64,000 bases of DNA from contig NZ_RFFH01000002.1 in NCBI RefSeq assembly GCF_003696265.1, forward strand, positions 62,001 through 126,000, given 5' to 3'. The notes under the pieces are model-generated. The model was given only the letters and a program-made list of their open reading frames with translations. It was not told the origin of the DNA and searched no databases. Source of the stretch: Nocardia stercoris (GTDB taxonomy: Bacteria; Actinomycetota; Actinomycetes; Mycobacteriales; Mycobacteriaceae). The position numbers were made by a program, and so were the translations under genes. This document shows, in pieces, positions 33,128-41,610 of this stretch; the stretch's first letter is position 1, and each line of letters begins with the position of its first letter.

Positions 33128-34669
33128 TCAGTCCTTCGCCAGGAACTCGTGCAGCTTCTCGACCGCCTGATCGATGCTGAAGCTGGCCGGTGCGTGCCGC
33201 GGCGGGAACTTCTCGAAGGTCTTCAGGAACGCCGTGGCCATGGCGGTCATATAGAAGATGAAGTAGTCGTGCTGCAGGAACCAGTTGTAGTACGTGTTCG
33301 AGGTGATGTCGGCGTACTCGTAGGGATCGGTGCGCAGGTTGAACAGCTTCGGCACCCGGAGCGTGGTGAACGGCTCCGCCCAGATCCGCAGCGTGCCCTG
33401 GCAGCGCTGCTCCATGAACACCGCTTTCCAGTTCTCGAAGCGCATGGCCATCAGGTCACCGTCGTCGGAGAAGTAGAAGAATCCGCGCCGCGGGCTCGAT
33501 TCCACCTCGCCGGTGAGATACGGCAGCAGGTTGTAACCGTCGATGTGCACCTTGTAGGTCTTGTCGCCGATGGTCTTTCCGGTCTTCAGTTCCTCCGGCG
33601 TGGTGGTGTCCCCGGCCGCGGCCAGCAGCGTGGGCAGCCAGTCGTGGTGCTGGATGATCTCGTTGGACACCGAACCGGCCTCGATGTGCCCGGGCCAGCG
33701 AATGAGCTCGGGGACGCGGAAGGCGCCCTCCCAGTTGGTGTCCTTCTCACTGCGGAACGGCGTGGTGCCGGCGTCCGGCCAACTGTTGCGGTGCGGGCCG
33801 TTGTCGGTCGAGTAGATGACGATGGTGTCGTCGGCGATGCCGAGTTCGTCGAGCACGTTCAGCACCGTGCCGACATTCTTGTCGTGCTCGATCATGGTGT
33901 CGTGGTATTCCGATTGCCACAGCCCGGCCTGCCCGCGCTTGGACTCGTCGATGTGCGTGTACAGGTGCATGTGGGTGAAGTTGCACCACACGAAGAAGGG
34001 CTGGTCGTCGGCGTGCTTGCGTTTGATGAAATCGACTGTGCGATCGGCGATGTCGTAGTCGATCCGCTTCATCCGCTCGATATTCAGCGGGCCGGTGTTC
34101 ACGATGGACTGTTTGCCCACCGGGCCGAATTTGGGGTCGTCCGGCTCATCCGAAACATGGTCGAGCGCTTTGCAATCCAGCACGCCACGGGGCTTGGCGA
34201 GGTCGTACAGCCGGGGGAACTGGTCGGCGTGCGGGTAGTCGAACTGCTCGGGTTCCTCTTCGGCGTTGAGGTGGTAGAGATTGCCGTAGAATTCGTCGAA
34301 GCCGTGCACGGTGGGCAGGTATTTGTTCAGGTCGCCGAAGTGGTTCTTGCCGAACTGACCGGTCGCGTACCCGTGCGGTTTGAGCAGTTCGGCGATGGTC
34401 GGATCGTCGGCCGACCAGCCGATATCGGCGCCGGGCGCGCCCACCTTGCTCATGCCGGTGCGGTACACGCTCTGCCCGCTGATGAACGCCGCCCGCCCCG
34501 CCGTGCAGCTCTGTTCACCGTAGGAGTCGGTGAACTTCATCCCCTCTTTGGCGAGCCGGTCGATATTCGGCGTCCGATAACCCATCAAGCCGTCGCTGTA
34601 GCAGCTGAGGTTCGTGATTCCGATGTCGTCACCCCAGATGACCAGGATGTTGGGCTTACCCTTCGGCAT
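33128..34669 (-). CDS. Arylsulfatase (C-x-A-x-R type)
   Basis: 513 aa from ATG 34669 with GGAGGT upstream. Alkaline-phosphatase-superfamily sulfatase: metal site NILVIWGDDIG, active-site sequence GEQSCTAGRAAFISGQ with Cys55 as the formylglycine precursor and Arg59, then GYATGQFGKNHFGD (Lys/His), FFVWCNFTHMHLYTH and the metal residues in VIYSTDNGPH. The motif is CTAGR, with Ala in place of the usual Pro (CxPxR), a variant found in several bacterial sulfatases. No signal peptide, so probably cytoplasmic. First gene of the operon with HAD and FGE. The substrate cannot be told. Confidence 0.93.
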   Translation of the reverse strand: MPKGKPNILVIWGDDIGITNLSCYSDGLMGYRTPNIDRLAKEGMKFTDSYGEQSCTAGRAAFISGQSVYRTGMSKVGAPGADIGWSADDPTIAELLKPHGYATGQFGKNHFGDLNKYLPTVHGFDEFYGNLYHLNAEEEPEQFDYPHADQFPRLYDLAKPRGVLDCKALDHVSDEPDDPKFGPVGKQSIVNTGPLNIERMKRIDYDIADRTVDFIKRKHADDQPFFVWCNFTHMHLYTHIDESKRGQAGLWQSEYHDTMIEHDKNVGTVLNVLDELGIADDTIVIYSTDNGPHRNSWPDAGTTPFRSEKDTNWEGAFRVPELIRWPGHIEAGSVSNEIIQHHDWLPTLLAAAGDTTTPEELKTGKTIGDKTYKVHIDGYNLLPYLTGEVESSPRRGFFYFSDDGDLMAMRFENWKAVFMEQRCQGTLRIWAEPFTTLRVPKLFNLRTDPYEYADITSNTYYNWFLQHDYFIFYMTAMATAFLKTFEKFPPRHAPASFSIDQAVEKLHEFLAKD

Positions 34670-34975
34670 TGCTTACCTCCCGAGCCTAGAGATTTCGTCC
34701 GAATGACGATCCGGCTGTGCGGCATAACGCAAATGGTGCCCCGGCCCGCAGGCGCAGTTCCGGAGCACCGACCCGATTTCCGAGCATAGTTCGCATTTCC
34801 ACGGCCGACCGCAGGCGCGGCCGCATCGGTCGCGTGCCGGGCCGATCACACCCGACTACCGGTCTCGCGTTCAGCACATGCCGGCCGGGAGCCAGGCGCA
34901 ACCGCGCCGATGTCCGGGTGAACTGCCCGCTCAATCTAGCTTCAGTAAAGTAAATCCAGTAGGTACGCTCGATTC
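34670..34975. other. 306-bp divergent intergenic region
   Basis: Lies between the starts of the sulfatase operon and the SCO6745-family gene. It must hold both promoters. AT-rich segment TTCAGTAAAGTAAATCC near 34940-34957 may be the plus-strand promoter region. No ORF, repeat or clear operator was seen. Confidence 0.6.
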
Positions 34976-35821
34976 ATGGATCATGCTTTCGCCCGCGCGA
35001 TGTGGCGGGTACTCGAACCCCTGCACAGCGTCACCTATTTCGAACCCGGATGCATCGCCGCGAACAAGGACGCCGGTCTGCGCGGGTACTGGATGGGCTA
35101 CTTCGCCGCGCGGTCGGCGCCGCTCGGGGCCGCCGGACCGGAGCTGGTGACCGCGACCTTCTTCAACTTCAGCCCCGCCATGGTGGCGCGGGCACTGCCC
35201 GACGCGTGGGGGTTCGCCGACCCGGACACCGTGCTGGAGGTGCGGCAGCGGGCCGCGGCGGCGGCGCTGCGCGCGATGGCGCCGGAGATCGCCGCGGCCG
35301 CCGACGCCGCGCTGCCGGCGTTGCGGGCGGCAGTGGCTAGCGCGCCCAGCGGCGGGCGCCCGCTGTTCGCGGCCAACCGCGAGGTCGCGAACCCAGCGGA
35401 CCCGGTCGAGGAACTCTGGCAGGCGCTGACCGCCCTGCGGGAACACCGCGGCGACGGCCACGTCGCGGCCCTGGTCGCGGCGGGCCTGGACGGCATCGAG
35501 GCCCTGGTCCTGTTCGCCGCCGACACCGGCAGCGGCCCCGAGGTATGGCTCCCGATCCGCGGCTGGAGCGAATCCGACTGGGCCGCAGCACAATCACGCC
35601 TGGCCGAGCGCGCCCTCCTCGACACCGACGGCGCGGTCACCCCCGCGGGCAAGGCACTGCGCGAACACATCGAGGCCCGCACCGACGCATTGGCCGCGAC
35701 GGCCTACCGCGACATCGCCGGAATCGACGCAGCCCTGACCGCCTTGACCCCCGCAGCCCGGTCGGTGACGGCGACCAAGGTGGTCAAGTCCCCGATCTTC
35801 CTGGCCACCGGTAAACCCTGA
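34976..35821 (+). CDS. SCO6745 family protein
   Basis: 281 aa from ATG 34976. Helical N-terminal half (MWRVLEPLHSVTYFEPGC then RGYWMGYFAARSAPLG and FFNFSPAMVARALPDAW) and a C-terminal winged-helix-like part (GWSESDWAAAQSRLAERALLDTDGAVTPAGKALREHIEARTDALAA). This is the pattern of the actinobacterial SCO6745 family, often annotated as salicylate-hydroxylase- or MarR-like but of unknown function. The start HSVTYFEPG and the segment FFNFSP are family hallmarks. It stands alone between the sulfatase operon and the Fic gene. Possible ligand-binding regulator (inference). Confidence 0.85.
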   Translation: MDHAFARAMWRVLEPLHSVTYFEPGCIAANKDAGLRGYWMGYFAARSAPLGAAGPELVTATFFNFSPAMVARALPDAWGFADPDTVLEVRQRAAAAALRAMAPEIAAAADAALPALRAAVASAPSGGRPLFAANREVANPADPVEELWQALTALREHRGDGHVAALVAAGLDGIEALVLFAADTGSGPEVWLPIRGWSESDWAAAQSRLAERALLDTDGAVTPAGKALREHIEARTDALAATAYRDIAGIDAALTALTPAARSVTATKVVKSPIFLATGKP

Positions 35822-35857
35822 GCTCCGCACCCCAGAGAAACACCGAAATCCCGCGGG

Positions 35858-35892
35858 CCTTATTAAAGGTTGTGCCGTAACCTTTAATAAGG
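35858..35892 (+). promoter_or_regulatory. 14-bp perfect inverted repeat ahead of the Fic gene
   Basis: CCTTATTAAAGGTT (35858-35871) and its exact complement AACCTTTAATAAGG (35879-35892) with a 7-bp spacer. The right arm runs into the Shine-Dalgarno sequence AAGGAGGAG (35889-35897), and the ATG is at 35900. It is either a protein operator, an RNA hairpin hiding the ribosome-binding site, or both. Confidence 0.75.
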
Positions 35893-35899
35893 AGGAGCC

Positions 35900-37171
35900 A
35901 TGGCACAGCTTGTACGGCAGGAATGGGTCGCCGACCTCAGTGGCGGCGGGCTGTCCCGACGCGACCGCCGGTCCGGCACGTTCGAGGCATACTGTCCGGA
36001 TTTCCTGGTCGGGCGCGCGCTGCCGCTCGATGTCGGCACCGCCGCGGACATAGCCGACGCGGAACGGGCGATCGCGTTGCTCGATACCGAGGCGAAGACC
36101 CTGGTCGACACCGAAGCGCTGTCTCGGCTGCTGCTACGGGCCGAGGCGGTCGCCTCGTCGCGAATCGAAGGCCTGGAGGTGGGAGTCCGACGGTTGCTGC
36201 GCGCCGAGATGGCGCAGCAGACCGAAGGACGATCCTCGGACGTGACCGCCACGGAAGTACTGGCGAACATCGACGCCATGGCGGTAGCTGTGAACTCGAC
36301 CGATCCCGGCAGCGACATCACCGAACAGGCAGTGACCGAGGTGCATCGCCGACTGCTCGACGGGACGCGCCTGAGCGCGCACGCCGGGCGCTGGCGGACC
36401 GAGCAGAACTGGATCGGCGGCAGCTCCTACAACCCGTTCGGAGCCGTATTCGTGCCCCCGCCGGCCGAACTCGTTCCCGGATTGATGGCCGATCTGATCG
36501 AGTTCTGCAACAGCGACGACGTCCCCGCGGTTGCCCAAGCCGCCATCGCCCACGCGCAGTTCGAGACCATACATCCGTTCGCGGATGGCAACGGCCGGAG
36601 CGGACGTGCGTTGATACACATGATCTTTCGACGGCGCGGACTCACCCGGCACATCACCCCGCCGGTCTCTCTGATCCTGGCGACACGGACGCAGAGCTAC
36701 CTGGACGGTTTGACCGCGTACCGCTACCTCGGCCCGGCCGACTCACCGGCCGCCGCGGAAGGAACGGCTCTGTGGGTCGGGCGGTTCGCCGCCGCCTGCA
36801 CGCGGGCGATCGAGGACGCCTCCGGCTTCGAGCGGCACGCCGCCCGGGCGCAGCAGCAGTGGCGTGACCGACTCGGCCCGGTACGCTCGGGTTCGGCCTT
36901 GGATCTGTTGCTGCACAAGCTGTTCGGAGCGCCGATCCTCACCGTCGGCACTGCCGCCCAGCTCGTCGATCGCAGCTTCCCGGCGGTGAGCGCAGCCGTC
37001 GACCGGTTGGTCGCGGCCGGGATTCTGCGGCAGGTCACGGTCGGCCGCCGCAATCGCGCCTTCGAATCACTCGAGGTGATCGCCGCTTGCACCGCGCTGG
37101 AGCGTCGGTTGGCGAGCCCGGCAGGTGACACGCGGTATTCACCACCAGCCCGGCCGGTGCCGCGGCGTTGA
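35900..37171 (+). CDS. Fic family protein (class II, auto-inhibited) with C-terminal winged helix
   Basis: 423 aa. N-terminal domain of the Fic/DOC N-terminal type, with the inhibitory helix motif S-x-x-x-E-G at Ser86-Glu90 (SSRIEGLEV), so a class II Fic. The core motif HPFADGNGRSGRALIHM has catalytic His225 and a complete HPFxDGNGR, as needed for AMP or other NMP transfer to a target hydroxyl. The C-terminal region (LFGAPILTVGTAAQLVDRSFPAVSAAVDRLVAAGILRQVTVGRRNRAFE) is a winged helix-turn-helix. Fic proteins of this kind are thought to act as DNA-binding, self-regulated modifiers. The inverted repeat just before the start fits autoregulation. No toxin partner gene was seen next to it. Confidence 0.93.
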   Translation: MAQLVRQEWVADLSGGGLSRRDRRSGTFEAYCPDFLVGRALPLDVGTAADIADAERAIALLDTEAKTLVDTEALSRLLLRAEAVASSRIEGLEVGVRRLLRAEMAQQTEGRSSDVTATEVLANIDAMAVAVNSTDPGSDITEQAVTEVHRRLLDGTRLSAHAGRWRTEQNWIGGSSYNPFGAVFVPPPAELVPGLMADLIEFCNSDDVPAVAQAAIAHAQFETIHPFADGNGRSGRALIHMIFRRRGLTRHITPPVSLILATRTQSYLDGLTAYRYLGPADSPAAAEGTALWVGRFAAACTRAIEDASGFERHAARAQQQWRDRLGPVRSGSALDLLLHKLFGAPILTVGTAAQLVDRSFPAVSAAVDRLVAAGILRQVTVGRRNRAFESLEVIAACTALERRLASPAGDTRYSPPARPVPRR

Positions 37172-37182
37172 CGTCGCGGCGG

Positions 37183-37980
37183 TCAGGCCGGTAGGGGGGT
37201 CAGGACGTCGTTCAGGGTGACCATGGCCAGGTTTCGTTCCCGGATGATCGCGACCAGGCGGTCGTAGCAGTGGGTGACCGGGGGGTGATTGGCGTGGCCG
37301 ATCACGAGGGCCTGGGGGTTGAAGTAGGCGCGGGCCTGGTCGACCAGGTAGTCCTCGGTGACGACGCTGGAGTCGCCGAACGAGCCGTACCACATGGTCG
37401 GGACGGTGTAGCCGAGGTCGGCGGCGATCCGGTCGACGGTGGCGTTGTGGAAGCCGTAGGGCGGGCGGAAGAACGGGGTGCCGTCGACGCCGAAGGTGTT
37501 CCGCAGGAAGGTTTTCGTGCGGCCCAGCTGGTCGGCGACGCCGGTCGCCGACAGCTTGGTCAGCGCCGGATGGTCCCAGGTGTGGTTACCGAGCTGGATC
37601 TGGCCGGACTCCACCAGCGGCCGGAGCGCGGCGGCGTTGTCGGTCCACGAGTCGTAGGACGCGGTCACGAAGAAGGTGAACCGGGCGCCGGTGTCCTTGG
37701 CGAACTGGATGTACGCGGCCACGACCGACGAATCGGCGCCGTCGTCGACGGTGAGTGCCAGCGCGTTGCCCTCGCCGGGAAGCGCCGTGATCGTGCCGGG
37801 CGGAAGCACCGCCTTGGGCCCGCGCGGCGGCGGCAGCAGCAGCGGCGGATGGGCAGCCGCGACCGGCACCGGCGGGGCGATCGTCGCATCCGGCGAGGTG
37901 GGCTGCTTTGTGCCGCAGCCGGACACGGCTGCGACCGTACCGGCGGCGAGCATCGTCAGCCATTGCCGACGGTTCAGCAT
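37183..37980 (-). CDS. Polysaccharide deacetylase lipoprotein (NodB domain)
   Basis: 265 aa. N-terminus RRQWLTMLAAGTVAAVSGCGT with a lipobox, so a lipoprotein; GGAGG precedes the ATG at 37980. NodB-type CE4 deacetylase: motif 1 LTVDDGAD with catalytic base Asp and first metal Asp, motif 2 NHTWDHP with the two metal His residues, motif 3 RPPYGFHN, and the motif 4/5 region MWYGSFGDSS and ALVIGHANHP. It should remove acetyl groups from cell-wall or extracellular glycans. Paralogue of the gene just upstream; 93 bp separate the two. It converges with the Fic gene, 11 bp between stops. Confidence 0.92.
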   Translation of the reverse strand: MLNRRQWLTMLAAGTVAAVSGCGTKQPTSPDATIAPPVPVAAAHPPLLLPPPRGPKAVLPPGTITALPGEGNALALTVDDGADSSVVAAYIQFAKDTGARFTFFVTASYDSWTDNAAALRPLVESGQIQLGNHTWDHPALTKLSATGVADQLGRTKTFLRNTFGVDGTPFFRPPYGFHNATVDRIAADLGYTVPTMWYGSFGDSSVVTEDYLVDQARAYFNPQALVIGHANHPPVTHCYDRLVAIIRERNLAMVTLNDVLTPLPA

Positions 37981-38073
37981 GGGTTACGCCTCCGATGTGC
38001 CAATCGTTAGCCAGTGGTGTTTCGGCAGCGTAACGAAACAGACCAATCGGTACAACGACCCAAAGGTGACGAA

Positions 38074-38898
38074 TCAGTGACCAGGCGGGATCAGGACGTC
38101 GTCGAGCGTCACCAGGCTCAGGTTGCGGTCCCGGACGATATCGAGCAGCCGATCGAAGATGCCGGTCACCGTGGGCCGGTTGGCGTGCCCGATTACGATC
38201 GCCTGCGCCCGGAACCACTGCCGGGCCGCGTCGAGCAGCATGTCCTCGCTGATGGTGGGGCTGGTGTCACTGAGCGTGCCGTACCACATGACCGGGACCG
38301 TGTAACCGCAGTCGGCGGCCACCTGGTCGACGGTGTCGTTGTGATAGCCGAACGGCGGGCGGTAGTAGGGCGCACCGTCGACACCGAAGGTGTTCCACAG
38401 GAAGTCCTTCGCGCGATTCAGCTGATCGGCGATCGCGCCGGCGGGCAGCTTGGTGAGCGCCGGATGGTTCCAGGTGTGGTTGGCGAGCTGGATCTGCCCC
38501 GAATCCACCAGTGGCCGTAGCTCGTCGCGATGGTCGGTCCACGACGGGTAGTAGGCGGTGACGAAGAAGGTGAGCCGGGTGCCGGTCCGGCGCGCGAAAT
38601 CGATGAAACCCCCGACTGTTTCGCTGCTCGCGCCGTCGTCGATGGTGAGGGCCATCGTGGTACCCGCGCCCGGGAGGGCGTTGATCGTGCCGGGACCGAT
38701 TGCGGTGCGGGGGAATCGAGGTTCGGGCGGCGGGAGACCGGGTAGTGGGGGAAGACCCGGGATCGCAGGTAGGCCGGGGATACCACCCCAGGACCCGCTA
38801 TCGGGCGGATCCGCCTGCGCTACCGGAGTTTCGGACAGGATCGCGGCGGAACCCGCTGCGATGACGGCGAGCCATTGCCGCCGGGACAAACGGTGCAT
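38074..38898 (-). CDS. Secreted polysaccharide deacetylase (NodB domain), paralogue
   Basis: 274 aa from ATG 38898 (MHRLSRRQWLAVIAAGSAA); a GTG three codons upstream is possible. Signal peptide ends at PVAQA, with no lipobox, so secreted rather than lipid-anchored. After a Pro/Gly-rich linker (GGIPGLPAIPGLPPLPG) the CE4 domain has LTIDDGAS, NHTWNHP, RPPFGYHND, MWYGTLSDTS and AIVIGHANRP. It differs from its downstream paralogue in losing the lipobox and adding the linker, so the pair look like a duplication with altered localisation. Confidence 0.9.
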   Translation of the reverse strand: MHRLSRRQWLAVIAAGSAAILSETPVAQADPPDSGSWGGIPGLPAIPGLPPLPGLPPPEPRFPRTAIGPGTINALPGAGTTMALTIDDGASSETVGGFIDFARRTGTRLTFFVTAYYPSWTDHRDELRPLVDSGQIQLANHTWNHPALTKLPAGAIADQLNRAKDFLWNTFGVDGAPYYRPPFGYHNDTVDQVAADCGYTVPVMWYGTLSDTSPTISEDMLLDAARQWFRAQAIVIGHANRPTVTGIFDRLLDIVRDRNLSLVTLDDVLIPPGH

Positions 38899-39060
38899 CG
38901 TAACCACTTACAGGACAGCCGATCAATACCCGTCCCACCGTACGCGCGAGCGGCGCCCGGCCACCGGAGACGCAGCATCCAGACGGTGAACATCGCGCCA
39001 GCGCAACATTTCCGGGACATGATCGACTGCCGCACGGTCTCGCGACGGCGTCCCGCGGAA

Positions 39061-39741
39061 TCAGCGGCCGGTCGGCCGCAACACGATCTCCGTCGGGTGC
39101 GCATCCTGGGGCGTACGGATCGCCTGCCCCACCGCTTGCGCCACCGTTGCGGCGGAAAGGAATTCGCCTGGCTGGTACTCCCGGCCTTCGCCGGCGATGA
39201 TCTCGCGCTGCATCTCGGTGTCGATCCGCCCGGGATGCACCGACGTCACCCGCAACTCGGGCTCCTCGAGCCGCAGCGCGTCCCCGAACGCCCGCAACCC
39301 GAACTTGCTCGCGGCATACACACCCCACCCCGGGTTGGCGCGCAGTCCGGCCCCCGAATTGATCAGCACCACATGTCCGCCCGCCGCGCGCAACGCGGGC
39401 AGCAGCAGGCGGGTCAGCTCGGCCACCGCGATCAGGTTGACCTCCAGCGTGTTCCGCCATTGGTCCACCGAAGACTGTTCGACGGTACCGAGATCCGCGA
39501 CCCCCGCATTGCACACCAGCACATCCAGCCGCTCGATCGGCGCCACCGCCGCGGCCACCGCCGCATAGTCGGTGAGCTCCACCGGCCACCCCGCCGCTCC
39601 CGGCAGCTCGGACAGAATCGGTCCCAACGCGGCCGCCGTACGCGCCCCGAGCAACAACGAATGAGTGGGCGCCAATTCACGAGCGATCGCGGCCCCCAGA
39701 CCACGACTGGCACCGGTGACGAGGGCGGTGGGTTCGGTCAC
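39061..39741 (-). CDS. Short-chain dehydrogenase/reductase
   Basis: 226 aa classical SDR. NAD(P)-binding GASRGLG near the N-terminus, the NAG motif CNAGVADLG, catalytic Ser in LINSGAG, and the YxxxK motif YAASKFG. The C-terminal PGRIDTEMQRE is the usual PG motif. Shorter than many SDRs (about 250) but all catalytic residues are present. It stands alone; Rv0484c-like from overall pattern. The substrate cannot be told. Confidence 0.93.
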   Translation of the reverse strand: MTEPTALVTGASRGLGAAIARELAPTHSLLLGARTAAALGPILSELPGAAGWPVELTDYAAVAAAVAPIERLDVLVCNAGVADLGTVEQSSVDQWRNTLEVNLIAVAELTRLLLPALRAAGGHVVLINSGAGLRANPGWGVYAASKFGLRAFGDALRLEEPELRVTSVHPGRIDTEMQREIIAGEGREYQPGEFLSAATVAQAVGQAIRTPQDAHPTEIVLRPTGR

Positions 39742-40183
39742 GCGGCCACCCTACCCATGGTCGACCCGAATCGTCCTCGCGGTTTGCGCGGATAGAACCC
39801 CGGTAACGAATCGGACGCTTGACCGATTCAATGCGTAACGCTCAGCATCGTGGGCGTCGTCACATAAACCTCAACACCCACGAGGCGAAACGTTGAATGC
39901 TCCGCACCCGGTCGGCGGACCGGACTCGACACCGGCGGTGACCCTGCGCCTGGTGAATCATGATGTCGACCACAGCGCGGCCGTGCCGGCCACGGCCGCC
40001 GCGACGCCCGAGCCCACAGGCGATCCGGTGGTGCCGAACCGCGAAACAGCCGCTCGGGACGACCACACGCCGGCGGCGGCGATCCCGCCGCGGACCCGGT
40101 TCGGTGCGACGCGGCGCGCCGCGAGTCCGGTGAATCCCGCGCCTCGCAGCGCGTACCTGCGCGTCGCACCGCAGAATGGGAAA
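39742..40183. other. 442-bp region between SDR and ggh, with a possible N-terminal extension
   Basis: No independent gene is recognised. The ggh frame stays open upstream to a TTG at 39893 that has GAGG about seven bases before it (39881-39885), which would add 97 low-complexity residues. Homologues of this hydrolase begin at about 40184, so the shorter start is preferred. The region also holds the divergent promoters. Confidence 0.55.
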
Positions 40184-41521
40184 ATGAACGGTCCCGGATT
40201 CACCCCGACCCAGCTCGCGGCCCGCGCCGCGTACCTGCTGCGCGGTAACGATCTAGGGACCATGACCACGGCGGCGCCCAAGCTCTATCCGCACATGTGG
40301 AGCTGGGACGCGGCGTTCGTGGCGGTCGGGCTGGCGCCGCTGAGCGTGGAACGCGCGGTCATGGAACTCGACACTCTGCTGTCGGCCCAGTGGCGCAACG
40401 GCATGATCCCGCACATCGTGTTCGCGAACGGGGTCGACGGATACTTTCCCGGCCCGGCCCGCTGGGAATGCCGGCGGCTGGCCGCCAACGCACCCGATGG
40501 CCCCGACACCTCCGGTATCACGCAGCCGCCGGTGCACGCGATCGCGGTGCAGCGCATCCTCGACCACGCGCAGCGGCACGGCCGCAGCACCCGCGCCACC
40601 GCGCAGGAGTTCCTGCACCGCCGCTGGCCGGACCTGATGCGCTGGCATCGCTGGCTGGCCAACGCCCGCGACACCAAGCAGCACGGCCGGATCACGCTGT
40701 ACCACGGCTGGGAATCGGGCATGGACAACTCGCCGCGCTGGGACCGCGCCTACCAGAACGTCGTCGTCGGTGCCGACCTGCCGCCCTACCAGCGCGAGGA
40801 CGTGCACCTGGTGGACCCGGAACAGCGGCCCACCGACCGCGAATACGACCGATACCTGTGGCTGGTCGAGCAGATGCGCCGCTGCGGCTACGACGACTAC
40901 GAGCTCGCGTCGACCATGAGTTTCGCGGTCGAGGACGTATTCGTGACCGCGATCTTCGCCCTGGCCTGCGACGTCCTGGCCACCATCGGCGAGGACCACC
41001 GCATGCCGTTGGCCGACGTGCGGGAACTGTACGGCTGGTCCGAGCACTTCCGCGCCGGCGTCATCGCGACCACCGACCCGCGCACCGGCGCCGCCCGCGA
41101 CTACGACGTGCGCCTGGACCGCTGGATCAGCACCGAAACCCTGGCCATGTTCGCGCCGCTGCTGTGCGGCGGCCTGCCGCGCGACGCGGAACGCGCGCTG
41201 CTGCGGCTGTTCGAGGGGCCGCGGTTCTGCGGGCATCCCGATCTGCGGTACGCGCTGCCACCGTCCACCTCGCCGGTCTCGAAGGATTTCCGCCCGCAGG
41301 AGTATTGGCGCGGGCCGGTGTGGCCGGTGATGAGCTGGCTGTTCTCCTGGGTGTTCGCGCGGCGCGGCTGGGCCGAGCGGTCGTTCATGCTGCGGGCGGA
41401 AGGATTGCGCCAGGCCGGCGACGGCTCGTTCGCCGAATACTACGACCCGTTCACCGGCGAACCGCTGGGCAGCATGCAGCAGTCCTGGACGGCGGCGTCG
41501 GTCCTGGACTGGCTGGGCTGA
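40184..41521 (+). CDS. ggh: Glucosylglycerate hydrolase (GH63-like)
   Basis: 445 aa from ATG 40184, the length of the Mycolicibacterium hassiacum enzyme (446). The start FTPTQLAARAAYLLRGNDLGTMTTAAPKLYPHMWSWDAAFVAVGLAPLSVERAVMELDTLLSAQWRNGMIPHIVF is nearly that of MhGgH, including WESGMDNSPRWD with the catalytic acid and the C-terminal GSFAEYYDPFTGEPLGSMQQSWTAA with the catalytic base (the Glu of FAE). It hydrolyses glucosylglycerate, a compatible solute accumulated under nitrogen limitation, to glucose and glycerate. Cytoplasmic. The glycerate kinase at 25.6 kb could use one product (inference). Confidence 0.92.
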   Translation: MNGPGFTPTQLAARAAYLLRGNDLGTMTTAAPKLYPHMWSWDAAFVAVGLAPLSVERAVMELDTLLSAQWRNGMIPHIVFANGVDGYFPGPARWECRRLAANAPDGPDTSGITQPPVHAIAVQRILDHAQRHGRSTRATAQEFLHRRWPDLMRWHRWLANARDTKQHGRITLYHGWESGMDNSPRWDRAYQNVVVGADLPPYQREDVHLVDPEQRPTDREYDRYLWLVEQMRRCGYDDYELASTMSFAVEDVFVTAIFALACDVLATIGEDHRMPLADVRELYGWSEHFRAGVIATTDPRTGAARDYDVRLDRWISTETLAMFAPLLCGGLPRDAERALLRLFEGPRFCGHPDLRYALPPSTSPVSKDFRPQEYWRGPVWPVMSWLFSWVFARRGWAERSFMLRAEGLRQAGDGSFAEYYDPFTGEPLGSMQQSWTAASVLDWLG

Positions 41522-41610
41522 GCTTCGCGAGCGTTACATCAGCACGCTGTGAGCAACCTCTAGCGCCGTCCGCGCCGTCCGCGGCAGGTGGGCAAGTTAC
41601 TCTCTTTGAC

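Noticed and set aside
39742-40183. Independent short gene in front of ggh
   Set aside because: No frame has clear coding character beyond the in-frame ggh extension.
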